64,000 nucleotides of DNA, from the NCBI RefSeq assembly GCF_009905435.1, contig NZ_JAAAMT010000021.1, positions 1 to 64,000 on the forward strand, given 5' to 3'. Shown piece by piece: positions 17,596 through 24,391 of the stretch. How positions within the stretch are numbered: the stretch's first letter is position 1; the number at the start of each line of letters is the position of its first letter. Under the pieces are notes generated by a model, which saw only the letters and a list, made by a program, of their open reading frames with translations, was not told the DNA's origin and did no database searches. The stretch comes from Pseudomonas sp. R5(2019) (GTDB lineage: Bacteria > Pseudomonadota > Gammaproteobacteria > Pseudomonadales > Pseudomonadaceae). Made by a program: the position numbers and the translations under genes.

Positions 17596-17769
17596 ATTTT
17601 GTTCTGGCACCACCGATTGAACGATATTACGGCGCTTGCCCGTCAAGCGCGTCATCACCACAAAGAACACCGGCACAAACACCACCGCCAGTGTCGCCGT
17701 CAACATCCCGCCGATCACCCCGGTACCAATCGCCTGTTGGCTGGCCGAGCTGGCCCCGCTGGCAAATGG
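17596..17769 (-). pseudogene. C-terminal remnant of an RND multidrug efflux pump
   Basis: The minus-strand frame reads FASGASSASQQAIGTGVIGG and then MLTATLAVVFVPVFFVV, which is the last transmembrane part of AcrB/MexB-type RND pumps (family pattern SGAGSxSQxAIGTGVxGGM...FFVPxFFVVV). Only about 58 of more than 1,000 codons remain; both ends run into REP-type DNA. It marks a past deletion here. The rest of 17475-17866 holds REP-like sequence only. Confidence 0.75.
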
Positions 17770-17866
17770 GCTTGTCCGCGAAAGAGGACGCCGCAGTTTT
17801 TCAGGGGTTGCGCGTCATCGTTCATCGCGGCGGTGCGGCGATCCGACAAGCCCGGCTCCTATGGGT

Positions 17867-18535
17867 TCACAGCGAGCGCAATACACCCTGATACAACACC
17901 GGCCCTGTCGGCTGGCCTGTGGGCGAACCGGCCAACGGCTCCAGGCTCACCGCCAGCGCCTTGGCGTTTTTCAGTGCCGCTTGCTGTCCGGCGTCCAGTT
18001 CAAGTTTCGAGCTGCCCTGGCGTGGCAACAGGCCGAGTGACACGGGTTTTCCATCCGCCGGAATTGCCCACAGCTCCAGGCTGCGGTCAGCGTCGACGGA
18101 GGTCAGTTTCAGGGCTTCTATCTGCAGATAATCGTCGTAGCCATCAACGACCATGACGGCTTGCTGGTTATCGGCCACAAGCGTCGTGGTGTAAAGCGGA
18201 TCGCCTTGGTACAAATACGCCCCGATTGCCACTACCACCGAAAGCATCGCCGCCAGGATCGCGCCGCGCAGCCAGTGCATGTCCCACAGGCCGGGCTTGC
18301 GCGCTGCCGGGAATAGCCGCGCTTCGATGGCTTGCCAGACCTGTTCGGGCACCGGCTCTTCGGGCAGCGGCTGGGTGAGCGCCAGCAGCGACTCGTGCCA
18401 CTGGGCGACTTCGGCGCGCAAGGTCGGATCGGTCTTGAGCAACCGCTCAAAGCGCTTGCGCGCCAGCGGCGGCATCAGGCCGATGCTGTAATCGGCGGCC
18501 AGCGCCCGGCGCAGGGAAGGGGATTGGTAGTTCAT
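17867..18535 (-). CDS. Anti-sigma factor, RskA type
   Basis: A 222-residue single-pass membrane protein. An N-terminal zinc-free anti-sigma domain (MNYQSPSLRRALAADYSIGL) is followed by one transmembrane helix (GAILAAMLSVVVAIGAYLY, near residues 90-108) and a periplasmic RskA domain (LELWAIPADGKPVSLGLLP; GPVLYQGVLRSL at the end). It binds the ECF sigma factor encoded just upstream; the two genes overlap by ATGA. Such proteins are cut by regulated proteolysis to free the sigma factor. Length and domain order are normal. Confidence 0.87.
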   Translation of the reverse strand: MNYQSPSLRRALAADYSIGLMPPLARKRFERLLKTDPTLRAEVAQWHESLLALTQPLPEEPVPEQVWQAIEARLFPAARKPGLWDMHWLRGAILAAMLSVVVAIGAYLYQGDPLYTTTLVADNQQAVMVVDGYDDYLQIEALKLTSVDADRSLELWAIPADGKPVSLGLLPRQGSSKLELDAGQQAALKNAKALAVSLEPLAGSPTGQPTGPVLYQGVLRSL

Positions 18536-19107
18536 GGTTCAAGGCACCTGCGCAAGCGCTCCATGCCCCGACGAATCCAGGACTTGACCGAGCCCAGGGG
18601 TTGATGAAGGCGCGCGGCGATTTCCGAGCACGACAGGCCCTGAAAATAGGCCGTGGTGATGGCCGTGCGCTGGGCGTTGTCCAGGGTCTGCAGGCAGCGG
18701 TTCAGGGCGCTCGCTTCACGTTGAGCCGTTAATTGCTCGACGGCACCGGGGGTGTGGTCTTCCAACTCGTGCAGCGGGTTGTCGTCCAATGCGACTTCGC
18801 GGCGCTTGCGCAGTTGGTCAATGGCCAGGTGGCGGGTGATGCTGATCATCCAGGTCAGCGGTTCGGCGACAGTGCTGTCGTAGCGCGAGGCGTGGTGCCA
18901 GATGCGCACGAAGCTTTCCTGAACCACTTCTTGCGCCATGTCTTTACGCCCCATGCATTTGAACGCCACCGCATAGAGCAGGCCGCTGACGCTTCGATAC
19001 AAGGCCTCGAATGAGCGGCGATTGCCCAGCGACACTTCGGTGAGCAAAGTTCGAAGCTGATTGGCGTCGACAGTCGAAATGGTCTGACTCCTGCGCGTTC
19101 GGTTCAA
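18532..19107 (-). CDS. ECF RNA polymerase sigma factor (SigK/ECF19-like)
   Basis: A 191-residue ECF sigma factor with region 2 (AQEVVQESFVRIWHHASRYD, about 58-77) and region 4 with its helix-turn-helix (GLSCSEIAARLHQPLGSVKS, about 155-174). It is transcribed ahead of the RskA-type anti-sigma gene, with ATGA overlap. The start is unsettled: the most upstream candidate is TTG 19107 without ribosome-binding site, while AGGAG sits seven bases before an in-frame ATT at 19080-19078, ten codons in. There is no ATG or GTG between. Likely target is the fasciclin gene upstream. Confidence 0.85.
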   Translation of the reverse strand: MNRTRRSQTISTVDANQLRTLLTEVSLGNRRSFEALYRSVSGLLYAVAFKCMGRKDMAQEVVQESFVRIWHHASRYDSTVAEPLTWMISITRHLAIDQLRKRREVALDDNPLHELEDHTPGAVEQLTAQREASALNRCLQTLDNAQRTAITTAYFQGLSCSEIAARLHQPLGSVKSWIRRGMERLRRCLEP

Positions 19108-19232
19108 TGGGGCAGCGTGCCGCCAACACCCGGGCTGCCTGCACGTGCAGTTTCATGCTGCACCTACCCGTCATCAGTTATAGCTGCTCCGGGAAAAACG
19201 GGCATCACCACGGTGGCAATGCCCGCCACGAC

Positions 19233-19826
19233 TCAGCTTTTTGGCAGCAGCACCTTATCGATCACATGAATCACGCCATTGGACTGGGTGACATCGTAGG
19301 TGCTGATATCGGCCACATCGCCTTTTTCATCCTTGACCACAATGTTGTGCGGGCCATTCATCATCAACCAGAGTTTGCCACCGCTGACGGTGGTCAACTC
19401 AGTCTTGCCACCACCGGCCTTGATGCGTTTGCTCAGCTCCAGCATGTCCAGATTACCGGCCACCACGTGGTAGGTCAGAATCTGGGTCAGGGTGCCCTTG
19501 TTTTCGGGTTTGAGCAGGTTATCCACGGTGCCGGCCGGCAATGCCGCGAAGGCTGAATTGACCGGTGCAAAGACGGTGAATGGGCCTTTGCCTTTGAGGG
19601 TATCGACCAGGCCTGCGGCTTTGACAGCGGCCACCAGGGTGGTGTGGTCGGCCGAATTGACCGCGTTATCGACGATGGTTTTGCTCGGCAACATGCTTTG
19701 CCCACCCACCATGACGGTCGGGTGGGACATGTCCGCCGCTTGCACAGTGCTGAAGGCACAACCACTGGCAATGGCCAGGGTCAGCAGGCGGGTGATAACC
19801 GGACGTTTGAGCGAAATACTGTTCAT
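19233..19826 (-). CDS. Secreted fasciclin (FAS1) domain protein
   Basis: A 197-residue protein with a signal peptide ending STVQA and one FAS1 domain, an adhesion-type fold exported to periplasm or surface. FAS1 marks are GPFTVFAPVNSAFAALPAGT, ILTYHVVAGNL and, at the end, SNGVIHVIDKVLLP. AAGGGG precedes the ATG. The order fasciclin - ECF sigma - RskA anti-sigma on one strand is a well-known arrangement in which the sigma factor controls the fasciclin gene. An ECF-like promoter is seen at 19881-19908. Confidence 0.88.
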   Translation of the reverse strand: MNSISLKRPVITRLLTLAIASGCAFSTVQAADMSHPTVMVGGQSMLPSKTIVDNAVNSADHTTLVAAVKAAGLVDTLKGKGPFTVFAPVNSAFAALPAGTVDNLLKPENKGTLTQILTYHVVAGNLDMLELSKRIKAGGGKTELTTVSGGKLWLMMNGPHNIVVKDEKGDVADISTYDVTQSNGVIHVIDKVLLPKS

Positions 19827-19880
19827 GGTGTTACCCCTTTACTGGCGTTTAAGGGGCCAGGAAAGTCTGGCCTTGCTGGA

Positions 19881-19920
19881 TATACGCAGGGGATTGCCAG
19901 TTGGATGCAGGCGGATGCAA
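19881..19920 (-). promoter_or_regulatory. Candidate ECF promoter of the fasciclin gene
   Basis: On the minus strand GCATCC (19908-19903) and CGTATA (19886-19881) are spaced by 16 bases, a spacing usual for ECF promoters, and lie about 55 bases before the fasciclin ATG. A second GCATCC follows upstream (19918-19913). The C(C)ATCC-type -35 fits what is known for SigK-like factors. No such pair was seen before the sigma gene itself. Confidence 0.4.
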
Positions 19921-19984
19921 ATAAAGGTGAGATGCCCGCGATATTGTCCGGCCGACGCAGGGCACTTGCGACTTTTATGTATTA

Positions 19985-19994
19985 TGGTATACCA
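19985..19994. promoter_or_regulatory. Operator-like palindrome, site 3 (TGGTATACCA)
   Basis: A perfect 10-base palindrome inside the wider ATTATGGTATACCAGTAAT. It shares its word with the sites at 15794 and 15969. It lies about 300 bases before the hydrolase gene. Between 19995 and 20292 no convincing gene is seen; a 49-codon frame from 20032 has no ribosome-binding site and no recognisable family. Confidence 0.6.
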
Positions 19995-20292
19995 GTAATC
20001 AGTTCTATCTCATCCACGGTCGATGCTCACCATGAACAATCGATTCAACTCACTGATCGCACCTCTGGGCATCGAGCTGGCCTATCTGCGCGCCAACTCG
20101 ACCACTTCGCACGTGCGTCTCAAACGCTTGCGCTCAAGCGTTTCAGCCAAGCAGAACGGCTTCTGGCAAATAATTTCCTGATCACACTCAGAAGGTCCAG
20201 TGCACGTCGCCCGGGGCATTGCTGCGCCTGGTGATGGTGTATTCGAGTGTGCTGGACGCAGCAACGCGTCCACTTTTTTGATCAGGTTTGCC

Positions 20293-20973
20293 ATGAATAA
20301 TAACAACGCGCTATTGATCATCGATATGCAATGCGAAAACGGTTTCGCCCTGGAAGGGTTCGACACTGTGGTTCGCAACACCTCCAGCCTCTTGAGCGCG
20401 GCGCGCCAGCAGGCAGTTGCCGTGTTCTATTCCCGCCACATCAATCTGGCCGACGGCACCGGCCTGCCTCCCAATGAACCGCTGGCCTCGGACGGTGGCC
20501 CCGCCAGCTACCGCAGCGGCACGACTGCGGTCGAGATCCTCCCGGCACTGGCACCGATAGCCGGTGAAACGGTTATCGACAAGCCGCGCTACAGCGCCTT
20601 TTTCCAGACTGACCTGCATGCCCGTCTGCAACAGCAGGGCATTGACACACTGACCGTCAGCGGGGTGCTCACGGATGTCTGCGTGATGACCACGGTGTAC
20701 GACGCCTTCGCCCTGGGTTATCGCATTCGCCTGGTGACCGATGCCTGCACGGCGACCACCGCAGCGGCCCACTATTCGGCGCTGTTGATCCTGGCGAACT
20801 GGGTCTATTCGCTGGAGCTGGTGACCACCGCACAGTGGCTGCGCTCAATGGCAGGGGAGCCCTATACCGGCTGTACACCGACGTCCCCCGATCAGTTTGC
20901 CCACCAGGTTCACGAACTGCCGGGTGCCATTGACCGGCTGCATACCCGTCTTCACGCACAGGCGCAGGAGTGA
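20293..20973 (+). CDS. Isochorismatase-family cysteine hydrolase
   Basis: The 226-residue cytoplasmic enzyme has the family's catalytic triad: Asp in ALLIIDMQ (residue 11), Lys in VIDKPRYSAFF (about 97) and Cys in VSGVLTDVCVMTTVYDA (about 131). Relatives hydrolyse amides such as N-carbamoyl compounds, ureidoacrylate (RutB) or nicotinamide. It overlaps or abuts the NCS1 permease gene, so substrate uptake and hydrolysis are coupled. CAGG precedes the ATG. The upstream TGGTATACCA operator joins it to the monooxygenase operon 4.5 kb away. Probable role: opening or deamidating a ring-derived amide. Confidence 0.85.
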   Translation: MNNNNALLIIDMQCENGFALEGFDTVVRNTSSLLSAARQQAVAVFYSRHINLADGTGLPPNEPLASDGGPASYRSGTTAVEILPALAPIAGETVIDKPRYSAFFQTDLHARLQQQGIDTLTVSGVLTDVCVMTTVYDAFALGYRIRLVTDACTATTAAAHYSALLILANWVYSLELVTTAQWLRSMAGEPYTGCTPTSPDQFAHQVHELPGAIDRLHTRLHAQAQE

Positions 20974-20978
20974 TCAGC

Positions 20979-22340
20979 ATGAACGTCGAGAAAAGAAGCA
21001 TCGATTTCATCCCTGAAGCCGAGCGTTATGGCAAACCGGGCTCGCTGTTTTTCATCTGGTTCGGCGCCAACATGAACATCACCACCATCGCCTCCGGGGT
21101 GTTACCCGTGGTCATGGGGCTGAACCTGTTTTGGAGTGCCCTGGCGATTGTGCTGGGCTCTTTGCTGGGCGCGATTTTCATGGCCTCGCATTCGGCCCAG
21201 GGGCCGAAGCTGGGGATTCCGCAGATGATCCAGAGCCGCGCGCAATTCGGTGTGATCGGCGCGGTGCTGCCGTTGCTGTTTGTGATGTTGATCTACCTGG
21301 GCTTTTTCGTCAGTAACACCCTGCTGGCGGCGCAGGCCATTGAGTCGGTCAGCCCACTGTCGGGCAACGGCAATATCTACCTGATCGGCGCGTTGTGCTT
21401 TGTCGTCGCGCTGTATGGGTATCGCTTGATTCACCGCTTGCAGAAGGTGTTGTCGCTGTTGTCGCTGGTGGTGTTTATCGCGGCGACACTCTTGGCCTTG
21501 AGCCTGCCGATCCCGGCGGAGCAGTGGGCTGCCTCGGGCTTTTCGCTGTCGAAATTCCTGGTGGCCGTGAGCATCGCGGTCACCTGGCAGCTGTCTTATG
21601 CGCCTTACGTGGCCGATTACTCGCGCTACTTGCCGACGCACACTTCGATGGCCAAGGTGTTCTGGTACAGCTATGCCGGAACGGTGACGGGCGGTGCCTG
21701 GATGATGATTCTCGGCGCGATGCTGAGCGTCGGCATCAGCGGCTTTGGCGACAACGTCGGCAGCCATGTCGCGGGATTGTTCGGCCCTGTGGCGGTGCTG
21801 CTGTTCGCCTTTATCCTCTACGGGCAGGTATCGATCAACGTGTTCAACCTGTATGGCGCGTTCATGTCGACCGTCACGGTGATCGAGCCGTTTTCGCGAC
21901 TGAACGTCACCCCTCGGGTGCGCGGCGTGTTCATGCTGGTGATCAGCGTGATCGCGACGGCGTTGTGCACGATCAGCCAGGATGATTTCATCGCGTTCTT
22001 CCTGAACTTTATCTTCTTTATGAGTTACTTCCTGATCCCTTGGACGGCCATCAACCTGGTGGACTATTACTGCCTGCGCAAAGGGGTCTACAGCCTGCCG
22101 GACATTTTTGACATGAAGGGGCAGTACGGTCGGTTCAATGGCATCGCCTGCGCCAGTTTCATTGGGGCGATTGTGCTGGAGGTGCCGTTCATGAACACCA
22201 CCTTGTATGTCGGGCCGGTGGCACAGGCGCTCGATGGGGTAGACCTTGCCTGGGTGGTCGGGCTGGTGGTGCCGGCGTTGTCGTATTACGGGCTCATGAA
22301 GGCCCGGGCGTCGAAAACCCAGCCGCTTAGTAATCCGTAA
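20979..22340 (+). CDS. NCS1-family permease (second copy)
   Basis: About 453 residues, the same family as the product at 16071, with FFIWFGANMNITTIASGVLP in helix 1, GPKLGIPQMIQSRAQFGVIG and YAPYVADYSRYLPTH. The two proteins are clearly paralogous in layout but diverged, so this is not a recent duplication. ATG 20979 is preferred because AGGAG lies eight bases upstream; a GTG at 20970 would overlap the hydrolase stop. It forms an operon with the isochorismatase-like gene. Confidence 0.87.
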   Translation: MNVEKRSIDFIPEAERYGKPGSLFFIWFGANMNITTIASGVLPVVMGLNLFWSALAIVLGSLLGAIFMASHSAQGPKLGIPQMIQSRAQFGVIGAVLPLLFVMLIYLGFFVSNTLLAAQAIESVSPLSGNGNIYLIGALCFVVALYGYRLIHRLQKVLSLLSLVVFIAATLLALSLPIPAEQWAASGFSLSKFLVAVSIAVTWQLSYAPYVADYSRYLPTHTSMAKVFWYSYAGTVTGGAWMMILGAMLSVGISGFGDNVGSHVAGLFGPVAVLLFAFILYGQVSINVFNLYGAFMSTVTVIEPFSRLNVTPRVRGVFMLVISVIATALCTISQDDFIAFFLNFIFFMSYFLIPWTAINLVDYYCLRKGVYSLPDIFDMKGQYGRFNGIACASFIGAIVLEVPFMNTTLYVGPVAQALDGVDLAWVVGLVVPALSYYGLMKARASKTQPLSNP

Positions 22341-22355
22341 CACTGTCGTCTGGCC

Positions 22356-22380
22356 GCTTCGCGGGCATTGCCCGCGAAGC
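22356..22380. terminator. Hairpin between convergent genes
   Basis: GCTTCGCGGGC and its perfect complement enclose a three-base loop between the NCS1 stop (22340) and the DUF3016 stop (22388). It may stop transcripts from both sides; it also looks like half of a REP. Confidence 0.6.
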
Positions 22381-22387
22381 TTCGCTG

Positions 22388-22882
22388 TCAACGAGGCTTG
22401 AACTGCTGCCGGAACCAGTCGTCAAGCATCGCCTTTTCCGAATACAAGCGGTCGCTGTGGCTCGTTCGACCCGGGCGCTGCAGGTAAGCCTTGTCGCTGA
22501 TCCGCGCATCGGCCTGACGCACGATTTTGCCGTCCTGGCTCAAGACGTAATGCAGGTCAATAGACGGCCAGGTGATCTCGCGCATGAAGCGCACGTCATT
22601 GGCGTTGTAGTTCCAGGGCTCGAAACGGCCGGCGAGGTCGATATTGCGCACTTCGATCTGCAGTTGTTGGCCCGGTTGCAGGTAGCGACTGCCCAGCTTC
22701 TCGAATTTCGCCCGCAGGGCCTTGAGCACACTGGGGTCGGCCCCGCGCTGGTAGTTTGAACGCAGGCTGGCATCGCTGTAATGGTCCGGGTTCGTGAACT
22801 GCACGACGACAGGGGGAGTGGCCGCCCAGGCTGAGTGGATGCTCATGCCCAGCAGCAGGACAGGAATGAACAGCGGGCGCAT
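22388..22882 (-). CDS. DUF3016 family exported protein
   Basis: The 164-residue product begins with a signal peptide (MRPLFIPVLLLGMSIHSAWA) and then follows the DUF3016 pattern: VVVQFTNPDHYSDASLRSN, RYLQPGQQLQIEVRNIDLAG, and DVRFMREITWPSIDLHY. Function of the family is unknown; it is periplasmic. The ATG at 22882 is chosen for its GGAGG and for the signal peptide; the frame is open 11 codons further. Single gene, convergent to NCS1. Confidence 0.8.
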   Translation of the reverse strand: MRPLFIPVLLLGMSIHSAWAATPPVVVQFTNPDHYSDASLRSNYQRGADPSVLKALRAKFEKLGSRYLQPGQQLQIEVRNIDLAGRFEPWNYNANDVRFMREITWPSIDLHYVLSQDGKIVRQADARISDKAYLQRPGRTSHSDRLYSEKAMLDDWFRQQFKPR

Positions 22883-23016
22883 GGCGCACCTCCACGTATG
22901 GCGCTTTCTACTCACAAGTTTACGCCGTTGATGGGGGGCGACAAGCTGGCGCTTGGGAGGCTCGACGTATGCCCTATGCTCAATAGTGCGGCACTCATTC
23001 AGGCGAAGGCGGGACC

Positions 23017-23706
23017 ATGAGCAGTTATCGGCATTTTTCAGTCAACCCCACGGCCCATGGCAGGGACTGGGCCGTGGGCGATATCCATGGGTATTTCGAT
23101 CGCCTGCAACGGACGCTGGACAGCGCAGGCTTCGATCCGACCGTCGACCGCCTGTTCAGCGTGGGCGATCTGGTGGACCGTGGTCCGCAGAGCCTGGATG
23201 CGCTGGACTGGCTGGAGCGACCCTGGTTTTTTGCCGTGCAGGGTAACCATGAAGCCTTGGCCATCGCCCATGTTCAAGGCGGTTGGCTGGATCATGAGAT
23301 GTACCGGGCCAGCGGTGGTGGCTGGTTTCTGGACCTGCCGGCACAGGCGCAACGCATTTTTGCCCGTCGTTTCGCGCAGATGCCCCTGGTCATGGAGGTT
23401 GAGACAGCCTTGGGCACGGTCGGGTTTGTGCATGCCGACTGCCCGTTCGCGCAGTGGCAACGTCTGCGTGAAGAGGTGATCGACGGGCACCTGTCCAGCG
23501 CAGATCAAGAGAGCTGCCAATGGTCCAGGCGCCGCTTGCAGCTGATGAACGAAAGCCCGGTTTCAGGCTTGAGGGCACTCATCGTCGGGCACACGCCGCT
23601 GCGGGAGGTGACGGTGCTGGGCAATGTCTATCACATCGACACCGCTGGCTGGGCAACCGGGCACTTCACCTTGCTGGACCTTGCGACGCTTACAGCGGTT
23701 GCCTGA
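23017..23706 (+). CDS. PP1-like serine/threonine protein phosphatase (PrpA/PrpB type)
   Basis: A 229-residue calcineurin-like metallophosphatase. All three metal-binding motifs of the PPP family are present: GDIHG (near 22-26), GDLVDRG (near 50-56) and GNHE (near 76-79), with VGHTP towards the end. The size and the short form match the bacterial PrpA/PrpB phosphatases. AAGGCGGG precedes the ATG. The LysE gene follows after 52 bases but probably has its own expression. Confidence 0.87.
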   Translation: MSSYRHFSVNPTAHGRDWAVGDIHGYFDRLQRTLDSAGFDPTVDRLFSVGDLVDRGPQSLDALDWLERPWFFAVQGNHEALAIAHVQGGWLDHEMYRASGGGWFLDLPAQAQRIFARRFAQMPLVMEVETALGTVGFVHADCPFAQWQRLREEVIDGHLSSADQESCQWSRRRLQLMNESPVSGLRALIVGHTPLREVTVLGNVYHIDTAGWATGHFTLLDLATLTAVA

Positions 23707-23758
23707 GAAGGGTAGAGGCACTATCGTTGGACGAATTTTTCTGCTGTGGAATGCCCCG

Positions 23759-24385
23759 ATGGATCTCGCCACCCTGGCCCTGTTCATACCCGCCTGCTTC
23801 GCCCTCAATATGTCACCGGGCCCCAACAACCTGTTGTCGCTCAATAACGCCAGCAGCCATGGGCTGCGCAATGCCTGCCTGGCCGGGATTGGCCGGTTGA
23901 TTGCCTTTGCCGGCATGATCGCGCTGGCGGCCATGGGGCTTGCCGTGGTGCTGCACACCAGCGAAATGCTCTTTACCGGCGTCAAGGTGCTGGGAGCGGC
24001 GTATCTGTTCTATATCGCCTGGCAATTGTGGCGTGCGCCGGTTGAGCAGGCCGCACCCGCCACCGCCCAGCAGGCGCGGTTGTTTCGCCTGGCTCGGCAA
24101 GAGTTCTGGGTCGCGGCGGGCAACCCCAAGGCCATTCTGATTTTCACCGCGTTTTTGCCGCAGTTCATCAAGCTCGGGAGCCCGATACCGGTCAGTGAGC
24201 AATTTGCCTGGTTGGGCGGGATGTTTTTGCTGCTGGAGTGGCTGGCGATCGCGATCTATTCCTGGGTCGGTGCCTATCTGCGTCGCTGGTTCAACGAACC
24301 GCGCCAGCGCCGGATGTTCAACCGTACCAGCGCGGTATTGTTAAGCTGCGCCGGGCTTGGCTTGCTGGCGGCCCGGCGCGGGTGA
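23759..24385 (+). CDS. LysE/RhtB-family amino-acid exporter
   Basis: The 208-residue inner-membrane protein has six hydrophobic segments and the family hallmark SPGPNNLLSLNNASSHGLRN (near 18-37), plus NPKAILIFTAFLPQFI (near 122-137). Members export amino acids, homoserine lactone or related metabolites. The ATG 23759 gives the usual N-terminus beginning MDLATLALFIPACFAL. Ends seven bases before the convergent autotransporter stop. Confidence 0.85.
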   Translation: MDLATLALFIPACFALNMSPGPNNLLSLNNASSHGLRNACLAGIGRLIAFAGMIALAAMGLAVVLHTSEMLFTGVKVLGAAYLFYIAWQLWRAPVEQAAPATAQQARLFRLARQEFWVAAGNPKAILIFTAFLPQFIKLGSPIPVSEQFAWLGGMFLLLEWLAIAIYSWVGAYLRRWFNEPRQRRMFNRTSAVLLSCAGLGLLAARRG

Positions 24386-24391
24386 GGGGGG

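Noticed and set aside
17434..18156. 240-codon plus-strand frame across REP, RND remnant and anti-sigma gene
   Set aside because: It crosses unrelated features on the other strand and repeats; no coding signature.
20032..20181. 49-codon ORF before the isochorismatase-like gene
   Set aside because: ATG without ribosome-binding site, no family; it may just be part of the long leader after the operator.
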